In this document: in pieces, positions 43,924 to 53,315 of the stretch
Layout of the letters: each line of letters opens with the position of its first letter
Numbering within the stretch: the first letter of the stretch is position 1
Source of the DNA: Falsihalocynthiibacter halioticoli
GTDB lineage: Bacteria > Pseudomonadota > Alphaproteobacteria > Rhodobacterales > Rhodobacteraceae
Assembly: GCF_025802015.1 (NCBI RefSeq)
Contig: NZ_JAOYFC010000001.1
Coordinates: 62,001-126,000, forward strand
Direction: 5' to 3'
Length of the DNA: 64,000 nucleotides
Made by a program: the position numbers and the translations under genes
The notes under the pieces: generated by a model
What the model was told of the DNA's origin: nothing
Database searches by the model: none
Seen by the model: only the letters and a program-made list of their open reading frames with translations

Positions 43924-44550
43924 TTACGCAACATTTGGATGAAGTTTTGTGACAATAAGGCGAAATGGCACCAAAGCGATTAATGCTAGGGCAAGTTTGA
44001 CCAACCAATCAGCAAAAGCGAGAGACACCCAAAGCGGCACAACGCCACCGAAGCCGAGGAACGGAACGCCTTCCCAAGCCCAACTGATCGCGGCGTCAGC
44101 GTTTGCTCCGAAGATTGTTACCGAAGCAGAGAACGCAATTGTGAAAAACAGCACAGTGTCGAGCACAGAACCGAAAAGCGTCGAGGCCAAGGGAGCGCGC
44201 CACCATGCGCCAGAGCGCAACCGATCAAAGATTGCGACGTCGAGGAGCTGCGCCGAAAGGAAGGCAACCGCAGAAGCAACAGCAACGCGGAGTGCAACGA
44301 GCGGGCCGTATTCCCCGTGAATTTGCGAGCCAATCAAGGAGCAGGCCACGCCAACGCAGAAGCCAACAAACACGACGCGTCGCGCAGCGCTTGCGCCATA
44401 CACGCGGTTCATAATGTCGGTTACGAGAAAGGCGAGCGGGTAGGTTAGGGCGCCCCAAGTAAGCCAGTCGCCCAATAGAAATTGAACGAGAATGTTGCTG
44501 GCCACAACAATGGCCGCCATGGCGATAACGCCGGGGAGAAGTCTTGTCAT
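43924..44550 (-). CDS. VUT-family queuosine precursor transporter (YhhQ-like)
   Basis: Inner-membrane protein of 208 residues with about six hydrophobic segments, matching the vitamin-uptake-transporter/ YhhQ family that imports queuine precursors (preQ0 or preQ1) for tRNA modification. Motifs: GALTYPLAFLVTDIMNRVYG, which is highly typical, SAQLLDVAIFDRLR and STLFGSVLDTVLFFTIAF. The leader at 44557-44607 can fold in two ways around a weak ribosome site. The small transcript at 43.8 kb lies downstream on the same strand, 69 nt after the stop. Confidence 0.88.
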   Translation of the reverse strand: MTRLLPGVIAMAAIVVASNILVQFLLGDWLTWGALTYPLAFLVTDIMNRVYGASAARRVVFVGFCVGVACSLIGSQIHGEYGPLVALRVAVASAVAFLSAQLLDVAIFDRLRSGAWWRAPLASTLFGSVLDTVLFFTIAFSASVTIFGANADAAISWAWEGVPFLGFGGVVPLWVSLAFADWLVKLALALIALVPFRLIVTKLHPNVA

Positions 44551-44556
44551 GATGTA

Positions 44557-44607
44557 ATCCGTTTTATCAAGGTAGCGGAGACTCGGCCCCGATTATTCGG
44601 GACGGAT
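44557..44607 (-). promoter_or_regulatory. Structured leader of the queuosine precursor transporter gene
   Basis: On the minus strand ATCCGT (44607-44602) can pair with ACGGAT (44562-44557) around an inner hairpin CCCGA-ATAA-TCGGG. The same ACGGA can instead pair with a nearer TCCG (44579-44576) over a loop CTACCTTGATAAAA. The GGA in this arm is the only ribosome-site candidate, 7 nt before the ATG. Two exclusive folds over the ribosome site suggest a translational switch; CTACC plus ATAAAA recall preQ1 sensors, but this is inference. Confidence 0.35.
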
Positions 44608-44679
44608 GGGGTCTAACGACCTCGCAGCACGTTGGCAAGCCCCTTCGAAGGCCACGATTGCCGATGCCGTGCTCGCAAT

Positions 44680-45546
44680 TTACTTGGCGCGTAAAACGGT
44701 TTCACACTGGTTTGGTAGGTCGGCCATCACGAGTTCGCGCCGTTTGGGCGGGGGCGGTGCATTCGGATCAGCTGGCTTTGGCTTTGGCGGATTGAGGATA
44801 TCCTGTACCCATTTTTCCGCCTCGGCACATCCGTCACCCTTGGGGGGCGGGGCTTGATCAACGCAGCCTTTCGCGCCTCTTGGGCAAGCGAGCCGTACAT
44901 GAAAGTGGTAATGATGCCCCCACCATGGCCGAATTTTTCGAAGCCACGCACGGTTGCCTTTCTCGTCGTTGCACATCTGAACCTTCGCGCCGGGAAACAC
45001 AAAAATCCTCGCAACGGCTTTATCCTTGGCCGCAGCCTTGAGAATGTTGTGATGCGCTCTTGTCCAGCTGTTGTTGACATAGGCCCCGTTGGCGCGGCGC
45101 ATAGAGATCGAAGAGATGTTTTCGCGTGCGTTTCGCGAGAGGGTCAGGTCTTGGGCTGGCAGCATCCAGATATCTGCATCCAGCCCGATTTGGTGGCTGC
45201 GGTGACCAGACAGCATCGGGCCGCCGCGTGGTTGGGCCATGTCGCCGATATAGAGGCCGTTCCACCCATCTTGCTTGGCGGCGTATTTGGATAATCTCTC
45301 GATAAACTCAACGGTTTCGGGATGCCCCCAGTTTCGGTTTCGGGACAGGCGCATGGCCTGCCAAGTCGGACCGGTTTCCGGAAGTTGAACGCCGCCTGCA
45401 AGGCATCCTTTTGCGTAGCTGCCAAATGGAGCGGCCTTATGTGGCGATCCGGCCGATTTAGAGCCGAAAAGCTGGCGAGCTTCGGGCTCTGCCAATGCAG
45501 CCGTGCCGGAAATCAACGCGATGACGAATGCGAGTTGCTTAATCAT
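44680..45546 (-). CDS. mepA: Penicillin-insensitive murein endopeptidase
   Basis: Periplasmic zinc peptidase of 288 residues that cuts D-Ala-mDAP cross-links in peptidoglycan. A signal peptide (QLAFVIALISGTAALA) is followed by the LAS-type metal motifs SGHRSHQIGLDADIWM (His and Asp ligands) and WWGHHYHFHVRLACP (His ligands). The start LFGSKSAGSPHKAAPFGSYAKGCLAGG is the family hallmark. Six Cys probably form disulfides. The proline-rich C-terminus (PPKPKPADPNAPPPPKRRE) is a linker or tail. It overlaps the MFS gene by 4 bp. Confidence 0.92.
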   Translation of the reverse strand: MIKQLAFVIALISGTAALAEPEARQLFGSKSAGSPHKAAPFGSYAKGCLAGGVQLPETGPTWQAMRLSRNRNWGHPETVEFIERLSKYAAKQDGWNGLYIGDMAQPRGGPMLSGHRSHQIGLDADIWMLPAQDLTLSRNARENISSISMRRANGAYVNNSWTRAHHNILKAAAKDKAVARIFVFPGAKVQMCNDEKGNRAWLRKIRPWWGHHYHFHVRLACPRGAKGCVDQAPPPKGDGCAEAEKWVQDILNPPKPKPADPNAPPPPKRRELVMADLPNQCETVLRAK

Positions 45547-46913
45547 GTTGTTTGATCTCCCTGTGGTTTCACCCAGATTAACAAGACTAAGCCAATCGTA
45601 AACAGCGCGATGAGAGGCGTAATGCCAATCCGCTGATTTCCGCTTAGATCAGAGAAAATTGCGATCAACCCAGGGGCCATAAACGCGGTTGCTTTGCCCG
45701 AGAGCGCATAGAGGCCGAAAGCTTCGGTTGGGCGCTCGGCATCCGCATGGCGGACCATCATGGTGCGGGAGCTGGCTTGAAGAGCGCCGCCAGCAGCACC
45801 GATAATGCCGCCGCAAATAAAGAAGATGATGTCAGGTACAGAAGAGCCCGCGGGAAAAGGCACGCCAAAGATATTGTCGCGCGACATCCCGACAACGATG
45901 ATACAGACCGTGATTAGGCAGAAGATAGAGAACTTGATGACGGGTTTTGGCCCTTTCCGAGCATCGACAAGCCCGCCGACATAGGAAAAAACGGCCGCTG
46001 TTATCGCGCCAACAATCCCGAATACACCGATCTGGATAAGCGACCAGTCAAGCACCCCTTTGGCATAGATCGCTCCAAAGCCGTAGAGGCCGTTCAGCGC
46101 ATCACGATAAAACAAGCTGCTTGAAAGAAACGCAAAGAGCGAAGAGCGATGGGGAAGTGATTTGATTGTACTCCAAAGTTCTGCGAGCGCGTCTTTTGCG
46201 CTGCCGCCGGATGCCGTGTCGCTTGGCTTTTCGCGAACCCAGAGGAAAAAGGGGATCATCGCGACGATAAACCAGATTGCGGTAAATGGCCCGACAAAGC
46301 GGGTTCCTTCGCGCTGGGTCGGATCGAGGCCGAACAGCGGTTCGATTCCGATAAGTGTCTTGCCCGTTGCGTTCTCTGCGAAGAGGAGCAGCATAATAAA
46401 CAAAGAGAATACGCCGCCCCAATATCCGAGCGCGAAGCCAGAGCCGGAAATGCGGCCGATGTCTTCTTTTGGTGCGAGTGAAGGGAGGATTGAGTTTACA
46501 AAGATAGTTGTGAATTCGACGCCAATGAAGCCGATGCCAAACAGCACCAAAACCCAGAAAATGTTAAAATCGGTTGGATGCGCAGTCCAGAGAGCGGCGG
46601 CCCCGAAGATATAGAAGGCGGAGAATATCTTGATCCAAAACATCCGGTTGCCAGAACTGTCGGCAAAGGCACCCAGAACAGGTGCAGAAAACGCGATGAG
46701 AAGGCCTGTCACGGTAAGCCCATAGCCCCAGTAGGCCTGCGCTTGTGCTTTGGCTGCTTCAGGGTCCATTCCGCCAGAGAGCAGCTTCAGACCGACGATT
46801 TCGGCGAAATAGGGGCCGAAAATAAAGGTGAGCATGAGCGTATGAAACGGTTGGCTGGCCCAATCAAACGCCATCCATCCCCATACACGCTTCTTCTGCG
46901 AGATTTGTGCCAC
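45543..46913 (-). CDS. MFS transporter, Atg22/UMF1-like
   Basis: Inner-membrane transporter of 456 residues with about 12 helices. The start WGWMAFDWASQPFHTLMLTFIFGPYF is typical of the UMF1/Atg22-like branch of the major facilitator superfamily, whose yeast member releases amino acids from the vacuole. The AFADSSGNRMFWIKIFSAF loop matches the family's cytoplasmic loop 2-3. The bacterial substrate is unknown. The gene comes before mepA with a 4-bp overlap, so the two share a transcript; a link with release or recovery of cell-wall fragments is possible but unproven. Confidence 0.85.
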   Translation of the reverse strand: MAQISQKKRVWGWMAFDWASQPFHTLMLTFIFGPYFAEIVGLKLLSGGMDPEAAKAQAQAYWGYGLTVTGLLIAFSAPVLGAFADSSGNRMFWIKIFSAFYIFGAAALWTAHPTDFNIFWVLVLFGIGFIGVEFTTIFVNSILPSLAPKEDIGRISGSGFALGYWGGVFSLFIMLLLFAENATGKTLIGIEPLFGLDPTQREGTRFVGPFTAIWFIVAMIPFFLWVREKPSDTASGGSAKDALAELWSTIKSLPHRSSLFAFLSSSLFYRDALNGLYGFGAIYAKGVLDWSLIQIGVFGIVGAITAAVFSYVGGLVDARKGPKPVIKFSIFCLITVCIIVVGMSRDNIFGVPFPAGSSVPDIIFFICGGIIGAAGGALQASSRTMMVRHADAERPTEAFGLYALSGKATAFMAPGLIAIFSDLSGNQRIGITPLIALFTIGLVLLIWVKPQGDQTT

Positions 46914-46968
46914 TGCTCGAAGTCCTGTTTGTTTTAACTAGGAGTAAGACAGTGAACGCAACGTCAAA

Positions 46969-47517
46969 TCAAGGGGTGATTGCGGTATCGCCCATTGGGG
47001 GCCAAGGGCGTTTGGTGTCTGCGTCGACCCAGGCGGCGCTCCACTGCGGCATTTCCGGAGCGGTTGCTTCAAGCCCAAGTGCATCCATAACCCGTTTGGT
47101 TGACACGATACCGTTCCGATCCGTAACAGCCGTTCGAAACAGGGCGTGGCTCGCGCATTCTCCACGGACCCACATGCCTTGCTCCAGATAGATGAAACGT
47201 TCATCCCAAGACACCAATCTGCTGCGCATCTCTATCTTGTCAAATGCGCGAATGCGGCGGCGATAGCGAATGCTCGTCCCTGCAACCGCCAAACCCCATT
47301 TTTCGCGCCGCAGCACTTTGATCAACCCCATGCGCCGCGCGAGCGGGATGCGCCCGAGATCATAGAGCGACAGCGCCCTGCCATTGTTAAGCTCCGCCCA
47401 CATATCGAGATCCCACGGCCAGCAAATATGATGCGAAACGTGGTTCTCGCCAACCTTGAGCGTCGTGGCGTTTCGGAATTTGACAGCTTCTTTGAGCAGG
47501 CGAATAAACGGATACAT
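46969..47517 (-). CDS. Hotdog-fold acyl-CoA thioesterase-like protein
   Basis: Protein of 182 residues in the 4HBT/thioesterase group (Them6-like). ICWPWDLDMWAELNNGRALSLYDLGRI is the helix-strand segment with the conserved D and N of the family, and GTSIRYRRRIRAFDKIEMRSRLVSWDERFIYLEQ the central sheet. ATG 47517 has AAAGGAG 7 nt upstream, which rules out a longer start. Probably acts on a fatty acyl-CoA or related thioester in the cytoplasm; the substrate is not known. Confidence 0.78.
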   Translation of the reverse strand: MYPFIRLLKEAVKFRNATTLKVGENHVSHHICWPWDLDMWAELNNGRALSLYDLGRIPLARRMGLIKVLRREKWGLAVAGTSIRYRRRIRAFDKIEMRSRLVSWDERFIYLEQGMWVRGECASHALFRTAVTDRNGIVSTKRVMDALGLEATAPEMPQWSAAWVDADTKRPWPPMGDTAITP

Positions 47518-47643
47518 GGCAATCTCCTTTACCTTTTTCTGTGAAGAAGTTTTCGCCACGGTCAACCACGACGTCACGGCAAGCTCTTGCCAGATGTGGA
47601 TGGGCGCATTAGGTGAATAGGAACGCGGAAAAAAGGGGCAGGT

Positions 47644-47931
47644 ATGTCGTCGCTATATCAAATTCTCAATCTTGTGCTGGACATCGTCTGGTTCATCATG
47701 ATTGCGCATATCATCATGAGTTGGCTCATTAATTTTCAGGTTCTGAATTTGCGTCAACCGATTGTTGCGCAGATTTGGTACGGGCTAAACAAACTGCTCG
47801 AGCCGGCCTATAGCCGCATCCGACAATTCCTCCCGGATATGGGCGGAATCGATCTTGCGCCATTGGTTGCCTTTGTGATCCTGATCGCAATTCGCATTAT
47901 TCTTCAGAACAACGCGGCGTTTTTCTTCTAG
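47644..47931 (+). CDS. YggT-family membrane protein
   Basis: Small inner-membrane protein of 95 residues with two helices (about 8-28 and 68-90). ILNLVLDIVWFIMIAHIIMSWL and LLEPAYSRIRQFLPDMGGIDLAPL are the standard YggT blocks. YggT proteins are linked to cell division, osmotic tolerance and membrane protein assembly in different organisms, so the role is loose. It precedes recQ by 70 bp in the same direction. Confidence 0.88.
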   Translation: MSSLYQILNLVLDIVWFIMIAHIIMSWLINFQVLNLRQPIVAQIWYGLNKLLEPAYSRIRQFLPDMGGIDLAPLVAFVILIAIRIILQNNAAFFF

Positions 47932-48001
47932 CGACTCTTGTTCTTGGTTGCGGCCTGTGGAACTGTAGGGGAAACCCTAAAAACAAGCAGTACTACAGGC
48001 T

Positions 48002-50056
48002 ATGACCACCGCTCAGACACTTTTGTCGACCGTATTCGGATTCGATGAATTTCGCCCCGGACAGGCGGAGATTGTAGACGCGGTTGCGAAGGGGGCGAAC
48101 ACGTTGGCGATTATGCCAACAGGTGGTGGTAAGTCTCTTTGCTTTCAGCTCCCTGCGCTGATGCGTGACGGTGTGACGGTTGTGATCTCACCGCTGATCG
48201 CCCTCATGCGGGATCAAGTACGGGCGCTGAAAGAGGCCGGTGTTTCGGCTGGCGCGCTAACGTCTGGAAATACCGAAGAAGAGACCGAAGAGGTGTTTGC
48301 CGCATTGGATGCGGGCCATATGAAGCTGCTTTATATGGCTCCCGAACGGCTTGCCAATTCCGGTACGCACAACATGTTGCGGCGCATTGGGGTGTCTTTG
48401 ATTGCGGTCGACGAGGCGCATTGCGTTTCCGCGTGGGGACATGATTTCCGGCCCGATTACCTTAGAATTGGCGAGTTGCGTCATATGTTGGATGTGCCGT
48501 TGGCGGCCTTCACCGCCACGGCAGATCAGGAAACCAGAAGCGAAATCATTGCGCGCCTCTTTGACGGAAGCACGCCCGAAACCTTTTTGCACGGGTTCGA
48601 TCGCCCGAATATTCACCTAAAGTTTGAAGCAAAGAACGGGCCGCGAAAACAGATATTGGCCTTTGCACAAGAGCATCGCGGGCAGGCGGGAATTGTTTAT
48701 TGCGCCAGCCGCGCCAAGACAGAGACCCTAGCCAAAGCGCTTCGAGACGCAGGGCACAACGCTTTGCACTATCATGGCGGCATGGAGGCGGATGATCGTC
48801 GTTTTGTCGAAGCGAAGTTCCAGAGCGAAGATGGGTTAATCGTTGCCGCGACCGTTGCGTTTGGAATGGGCGTTGATAAGCCCGATATCCGCTGGGTTGC
48901 GCATGCTGATTTGCCCAAATCTATCGAAAGCTATTATCAGGAAATCGGGCGCGCAGGGCGCGATGGCGGACCGGCCGAGACTTTAACGCTCTATGGTGCT
49001 GATGACATCCGCCTTCGACGGGTTCAGATCGACGAAAGCCTTGCGCCGCTCGAGCGAAGGGAAGCCGATCACGGGCGGCTAAACGCGCTTCTTGGCTTGT
49101 CAGAAGCGCTTCGGTGTCGGCGCCAAATGTTGCTGTCCTATTTCGGTGAAACAACAGAACCCTGCGGCCATTGCGATCTTTGCGAGAATCCAGTCGAAAT
49201 TTTTGACGGCACAACTGCCGTTCGCAAAGCCCTTTCTGCGATCTTGCGGACTGGCGAGTATTTCGGCGCTGGGCACTTGATTGATATTCTCCTCGGTGCG
49301 GAAACGGACAAGGTTCGCGAAAAGGGGCATGATACTTTGCCGACATTCGGAGTTGGCAAAGAGTACAGCAAGCGCGAGTGGCAGGCTGTGTTCCGACAGA
49401 TGATGGGGCATGATCTTATACGCCCTGATCCGGAGAGATTTGGTGCGCTTCGAATGACAGAGGCCGCGCGCCCCATTCTGCGCGACGAAGCGACAATTGA
49501 TTTGCGCAAAGACACGATCCAGCAAGCCAAACAAAACAGACGCCCCGCGATCAAACGGCTGGTGTCCGAAGAAGACGAGCCGCTCTTGAGTGCGCTCAAA
49601 GCGAAACGCCGTGCCTTGGCAGAGGCTGCTCGCGTTCCGGCCTATGTCGTTTTTACGGATCGTACGTTGATCGAAATGGCAGAAACAAAGCCGCAGAACC
49701 TTGATGAGATGGCGGCGATCAGCGGTGTTGGCGCGAAAAAACTGGAAGTTTACGGCGCAACGTTCTTGGAAGTCATCGTTGGCGAGAAGCCAACAGACGT
49801 ACATCCGATGAGACGGCGTCTTGCAGGGAAAGAGGCAGGCACAACATTCGACAGGCTTGCCGAAGAACAACTTCGTCTTGCCCGAGGGGACTGCGGAAGC
49901 GAGAAATACCTGAGTTGTAGCACGTCGACGTTAAAGCAAATTGCCGAACGAAAGCCGTCTTCGCTCGATGACATGATGCGCATATCGGGCATGGGCGAGG
50001 CGAAGGCAGAGCGTTTCGGGCCGGCTTTTCTTCAGATTCTAAGTGAAGCTTCCTAG
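48002..50056 (+). CDS. recQ: ATP-dependent DNA helicase RecQ
   Basis: 3'-5' helicase of 684 residues. Walker A is MPTGGGKSLCFQLP near residue 37, the DEAH box VDEAHCVSAWGHDFRPDY near 137, and motif VI QEIGRAGRDG near 315. The zinc-binding Cys set is in CRRQMLLSYF and CGHCDLC near 370-395, followed by the winged-helix RQC domain. The C-terminus has two HRDC domains, about 525-600 and 605-684, each with the DEMAAISGVGAKK/ DDMMRISGMGEAK loop, one more than E. coli RecQ. It acts in recombinational repair. It is convergent with the next kinase gene. Confidence 0.95.
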   Translation: MTTAQTLLSTVFGFDEFRPGQAEIVDAVAKGANTLAIMPTGGGKSLCFQLPALMRDGVTVVISPLIALMRDQVRALKEAGVSAGALTSGNTEEETEEVFAALDAGHMKLLYMAPERLANSGTHNMLRRIGVSLIAVDEAHCVSAWGHDFRPDYLRIGELRHMLDVPLAAFTATADQETRSEIIARLFDGSTPETFLHGFDRPNIHLKFEAKNGPRKQILAFAQEHRGQAGIVYCASRAKTETLAKALRDAGHNALHYHGGMEADDRRFVEAKFQSEDGLIVAATVAFGMGVDKPDIRWVAHADLPKSIESYYQEIGRAGRDGGPAETLTLYGADDIRLRRVQIDESLAPLERREADHGRLNALLGLSEALRCRRQMLLSYFGETTEPCGHCDLCENPVEIFDGTTAVRKALSAILRTGEYFGAGHLIDILLGAETDKVREKGHDTLPTFGVGKEYSKREWQAVFRQMMGHDLIRPDPERFGALRMTEAARPILRDEATIDLRKDTIQQAKQNRRPAIKRLVSEEDEPLLSALKAKRRALAEAARVPAYVVFTDRTLIEMAETKPQNLDEMAAISGVGAKKLEVYGATFLEVIVGEKPTDVHPMRRRLAGKEAGTTFDRLAEEQLRLARGDCGSEKYLSCSTSTLKQIAERKPSSLDDMMRISGMGEAKAERFGPAFLQILSEAS

Positions 50057-50059
50057 CCG

Positions 50060-51925
50060 TTAACTCACCAAATCTGCGTTAGGGGATAGAACATTTTGCA
50101 GCGCAGGGCGCACGTCCTTTGGCGCATACTTCTCGATGAAATTATAGATTTCATTCTTTCGAAGCGGCTTGGTCGAGTATTCGTCGAGCCCTGCTGCAAG
50201 CATTTCTGCCTTGTCCGTGTCCAGCGCATGAGCGGTAAGGGCAATAATTGGTGTCGGTGCCTTTCCGGCGGCTTTTTCGTGCTCCCTAATTTGGCGCGTC
50301 GCTTCTTTGCCGTCGACCTCTGGCATGGATATATCCATAAATACCAAGTCCGGCTTGAACTGTGAAAAGGCTTCGACTGCTTCTCGCCCGTTGACAGCAA
50401 ATTCAAGTTCAATGTCGAGATTGCGAACCATCTTGCTGAATACCAAACGGTTTGTACCATTGTCCTCTGCGGCCAGAACCCGAAGTCTTCGGGCTTCGAT
50501 TTGGGGCTTCGCTGGAACCTCGACGGTCTTGCTGATTTCGGTTTTTGCATTTCCCCGCGGTGCAGAGGTTGGAAGGTCTAATACGACATGAAAGGTTGAT
50601 CCGTTCCCTTCAGAAGACTCAACCCAGATTTTACCAGACATAAGCTCGACAAGTTGTTTGGTAATCGCAAGTCCAAGGCCAGTGCCTTCAAACTTTCGGT
50701 TATGATCACCGTCGACCTGATTGAATTCACCAAAGATGAACTCGGCGTGCTCTTTGGAAATGCCGATGCCGGTGTCTTCGATTTCAATATGCACTTTTTG
50801 TTTCTTCGGGTTCCGAGACGGCGTGGCATGCACACCGATGCGAATGAATCCGTCCGACGTAAATTTGACCGCGTTTCCGATCAAGTTGGTCAGCACTTGC
50901 CGAAGTCGCCCTGGATCTCCGACAAAATGCGCATCTTCTGGAAGCGAATTTTCTACGCGTAGCTCAAGCCCTTTGTCCTGTGCGGACGGCGAAAGGAGTG
51001 TGACGGTTTCGTTGACAACGGCCTCAAATGAGAACGGTTCGGGATTGAGAGTGAGTTTTTCGGCTTCGATTTTGGAGTAATCCAGAATGTCGTTGATAAT
51101 GACAAGAAGCGCTTCGCCAGAGTGTCGAATGGTCTGGATATAGAGCTTCTGTTCCTCGCTTAGATCGGTGTCTTGCAGAAGGTCCGCCATGCCGATCACA
51201 CCGTTCATTGGTGTGCGGATTTCATGGCTCATATTGGCGAGAAAAGCCGATTTGGCCCGATTGGCAGCTTCGGCTTTTTCGCGCGCGGCCTTGAGTTCTG
51301 CTTCGTAGCGGATGGTGGCGGTGATGTTGAGGGCGAGCGTAACCGTGTCCCCCCCTTCTGCGCGCCGTTCAATGAGTTTGATGTAATGCCCGTTCCAGAG
51401 TTGAATGGTCTCTTCGCGGATCTCGGGCTCGTGCCAGCGTTCGAGCATCCTCGCGCACCATTCGGCTCTGGTGGCGTTGCCGATATCAACGATGCCCTCC
51501 TCAGCGACGAGCTGTAGAACGCGATTGTATTCAACACCCACACGAATTTCTTCGAGGCCGTCGAAGGTCGCCATATAGGCGTTGTTTGCAGCTACCAGCC
51601 GTGAGTTGCTATCAAAGACCGCGAAGCCGTCCTGAATGGACTGGATAGAATCCCACAGGCGGCGTTCCGCGATCTGAACTTTATTTTCTGCCGTCCGAAG
51701 CTCGGATAGAACTTGCGACTTCTCGCCCTTTAGTTGCTCGGCTTGCGTACGCGCGGAGCGCACTTCTAGTCGCTTTTCAACGATTTCATCAGAGAGCGCT
51801 CGGGCGTGCTTGCCAAGCCGAGAGTTTGCGGAGAATAATTCGGATTGTTTTTGGGCCAGCAACCGCTCCGCAGCGAGCCTCGCGCGTCTTTCCTGGGCTA
51901 GTTTGTCCGCTATATCAAATCCCAA
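50060..51925 (-). CDS. Soluble hybrid sensor histidine kinase (coiled coil, PAS, kinase, receiver)
   Basis: Cytoplasmic kinase of 621 residues with no membrane segment. A coiled coil covers about residues 10-90, a PAS domain (PAS_7-like, SIQDGFAVFDSNSRLVAANNAY) about 90-210, HisKA has His234 (FLANMSHEIRTPMNG), the ATPase domain has N351, DTGIGI and GTGLGLA, and a receiver domain from about 480 has Asp531 (FMDISMPEVDG). No output domain or partner regulator is adjacent. Similar hybrid kinases in the Roseobacter group feed phosphorelays through a separate phosphotransfer protein, which is not in the window. Confidence 0.9.
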   Translation of the reverse strand: MGFDIADKLAQERRARLAAERLLAQKQSELFSANSRLGKHARALSDEIVEKRLEVRSARTQAEQLKGEKSQVLSELRTAENKVQIAERRLWDSIQSIQDGFAVFDSNSRLVAANNAYMATFDGLEEIRVGVEYNRVLQLVAEEGIVDIGNATRAEWCARMLERWHEPEIREETIQLWNGHYIKLIERRAEGGDTVTLALNITATIRYEAELKAAREKAEAANRAKSAFLANMSHEIRTPMNGVIGMADLLQDTDLSEEQKLYIQTIRHSGEALLVIINDILDYSKIEAEKLTLNPEPFSFEAVVNETVTLLSPSAQDKGLELRVENSLPEDAHFVGDPGRLRQVLTNLIGNAVKFTSDGFIRIGVHATPSRNPKKQKVHIEIEDTGIGISKEHAEFIFGEFNQVDGDHNRKFEGTGLGLAITKQLVELMSGKIWVESSEGNGSTFHVVLDLPTSAPRGNAKTEISKTVEVPAKPQIEARRLRVLAAEDNGTNRLVFSKMVRNLDIELEFAVNGREAVEAFSQFKPDLVFMDISMPEVDGKEATRQIREHEKAAGKAPTPIIALTAHALDTDKAEMLAAGLDEYSTKPLRKNEIYNFIEKYAPKDVRPALQNVLSPNADLVS

Positions 51926-52026
51926 AGCTCTTCTCCGAACTACCTTTCAGGAAGATTGTTCGATTCTGGTGAATAGAGTCTTAACTCGGAAGAAATTCGG
52001 TGCTTGGTGAGTGGTTTGAAAGCAAA

Positions 52027-52056
52027 CGGGGCGCGCAACAACTGCTGCTCGCCCCG
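52027..52056 (-). terminator. Weak terminator-like hairpin after the thiolase gene
   Basis: CGGGGCG at 52027-52033 and CGCCCCG at 52050-52056 form a 7-bp stem with a 16-nt loop just past the thiolase stop on the minus strand. The following bases on that strand (TTTGCTTTC) have only a broken T run. Confidence 0.4.
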
Positions 52057-52082
52057 CAAAAAAATTCGAAAGTTAAGCTGGA

Positions 52083-53258
52083 TTAGAGCCTTTCAATGGC
52101 CAATGCGATCCCTTGGCCACCGCCGATACACATCGTGATAAGCGCGCGCTTGCCAGCAATTCTTTCCAACTCATAGAGGGCTTTGACGGTGATAATCGCA
52201 CCTGTCGCACCAACAGGGTGACCGAGCGCGATCGCGCCACCGTTTGGATTAACGACATCTGGGTTCATGCCAAGCTCCTTGGCGACGGCAAGCGCTTGGC
52301 TGGCGAAGGCTTCGTTGCTCTCGATCACGTCGAAATCAGTAATGCTCAAACCCGTACGCTCAAGAAGGTTTTGAACTGCCGGAATCGGTCCGATCCCCAT
52401 CACTTCTGGCCTTACACCACCAAGCCCATAGCCAAGTACGCGTGCCTTCGGAGTGAGGCCGGCTTTCTCTGCGGCATCTGCGGTTGCATAGACGATTGCA
52501 GCGGCACCATCGTTGATACCAGAGGCGTTTCCGGCTGTAACAGAGCCTTCTTTTTGGAATACGGGTCGCAACTTAGCGAGATCATCTAGTGTCGTCGCGC
52601 GGGGATGCTCGTCTGTGTCGAAGAGGACTGTCTGGCGTTTGACCTTAATCTCTACAGGAACGATCTGGTCCTTGAAGTAACCGGCATTTTGAGCTGCAAT
52701 TGCATTGGTTTGGCTTCTTAGAGCGAAGGCGTCCTGTTCTTCGCGTGTAATGCCGAATTCGCTCGCAACGTTTTCGGCGGTTACGCCCATGTGCCCCGTA
52801 CCAAACGGGCAATTCAGCGCGCCAAGCATCATGTCCTGCGCAACAGCGTCGCCCATTTTGCTACCCCAGCGCGCAGATGGAAGGATGTAGGGCGCGCGGC
52901 TCATGCTTTCTGCACCGCCGGCTAGTGCAAAATCGCAATCCCCCAGCATTAGAGACTGAATCACAGAGATCTGAGACTGAACGCCAGAGCCGCAGAGCCG
53001 GTTGACGTTCATCGCAGGAACGCTGTCAGGAATGCCAGCCTGCATAGCGGCAACGCGGCTGATGTACATGTCGCGGGGTTCAGTGTTGATCACATGGCCC
53101 ATGGCAACGGTACCGATTTGGGCCGGTTCGACGTTGGCGCGGGACATGGCCTCTTTGGCGACGACAGTTCCAAGGTCCGCAGGGGACACTCCGGCAAGGC
53201 TCTTGCCAAACCCGCCGATAGCTGTGCGCGCGCTGCCTAGAATTACGATGTCTGTCAT
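52083..53258 (-). CDS. Acetyl-CoA acetyltransferase (thiolase)
   Basis: Thiolase of 391 residues that condenses two acetyl-CoA to acetoacetyl-CoA (PhaA/AtoB type) or cleaves it. The acylated Cys is in VNRLCGSGVQ near residue 88, GHPVGATGA carries the His, and CIGGGQGIALAIE the second Cys. ATG 53258 has GAGGAG upstream and gives the standard MTDIVILGSARTAIGGFGK start. No phaB or phaC is beside it. A MarR-family gene 57 bp upstream on the same strand may control it. Confidence 0.92.
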   Translation of the reverse strand: MTDIVILGSARTAIGGFGKSLAGVSPADLGTVVAKEAMSRANVEPAQIGTVAMGHVINTEPRDMYISRVAAMQAGIPDSVPAMNVNRLCGSGVQSQISVIQSLMLGDCDFALAGGAESMSRAPYILPSARWGSKMGDAVAQDMMLGALNCPFGTGHMGVTAENVASEFGITREEQDAFALRSQTNAIAAQNAGYFKDQIVPVEIKVKRQTVLFDTDEHPRATTLDDLAKLRPVFQKEGSVTAGNASGINDGAAAIVYATADAAEKAGLTPKARVLGYGLGGVRPEVMGIGPIPAVQNLLERTGLSITDFDVIESNEAFASQALAVAKELGMNPDVVNPNGGAIALGHPVGATGAIITVKALYELERIAGKRALITMCIGGGQGIALAIERL

Positions 53259-53315
53259 GTTGGGCTCCTCATTGATTTTGAGGAAGTCTAGCACCCGAAA
53301 ATGACCCGAAAAGGA

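Noticed and set aside
44581..44660. Possible tRNA-like or small RNA gene between mepA and the VUT gene
   Set aside because: No cloverleaf can be drawn; the pairing seen is better explained as a leader of the VUT gene.
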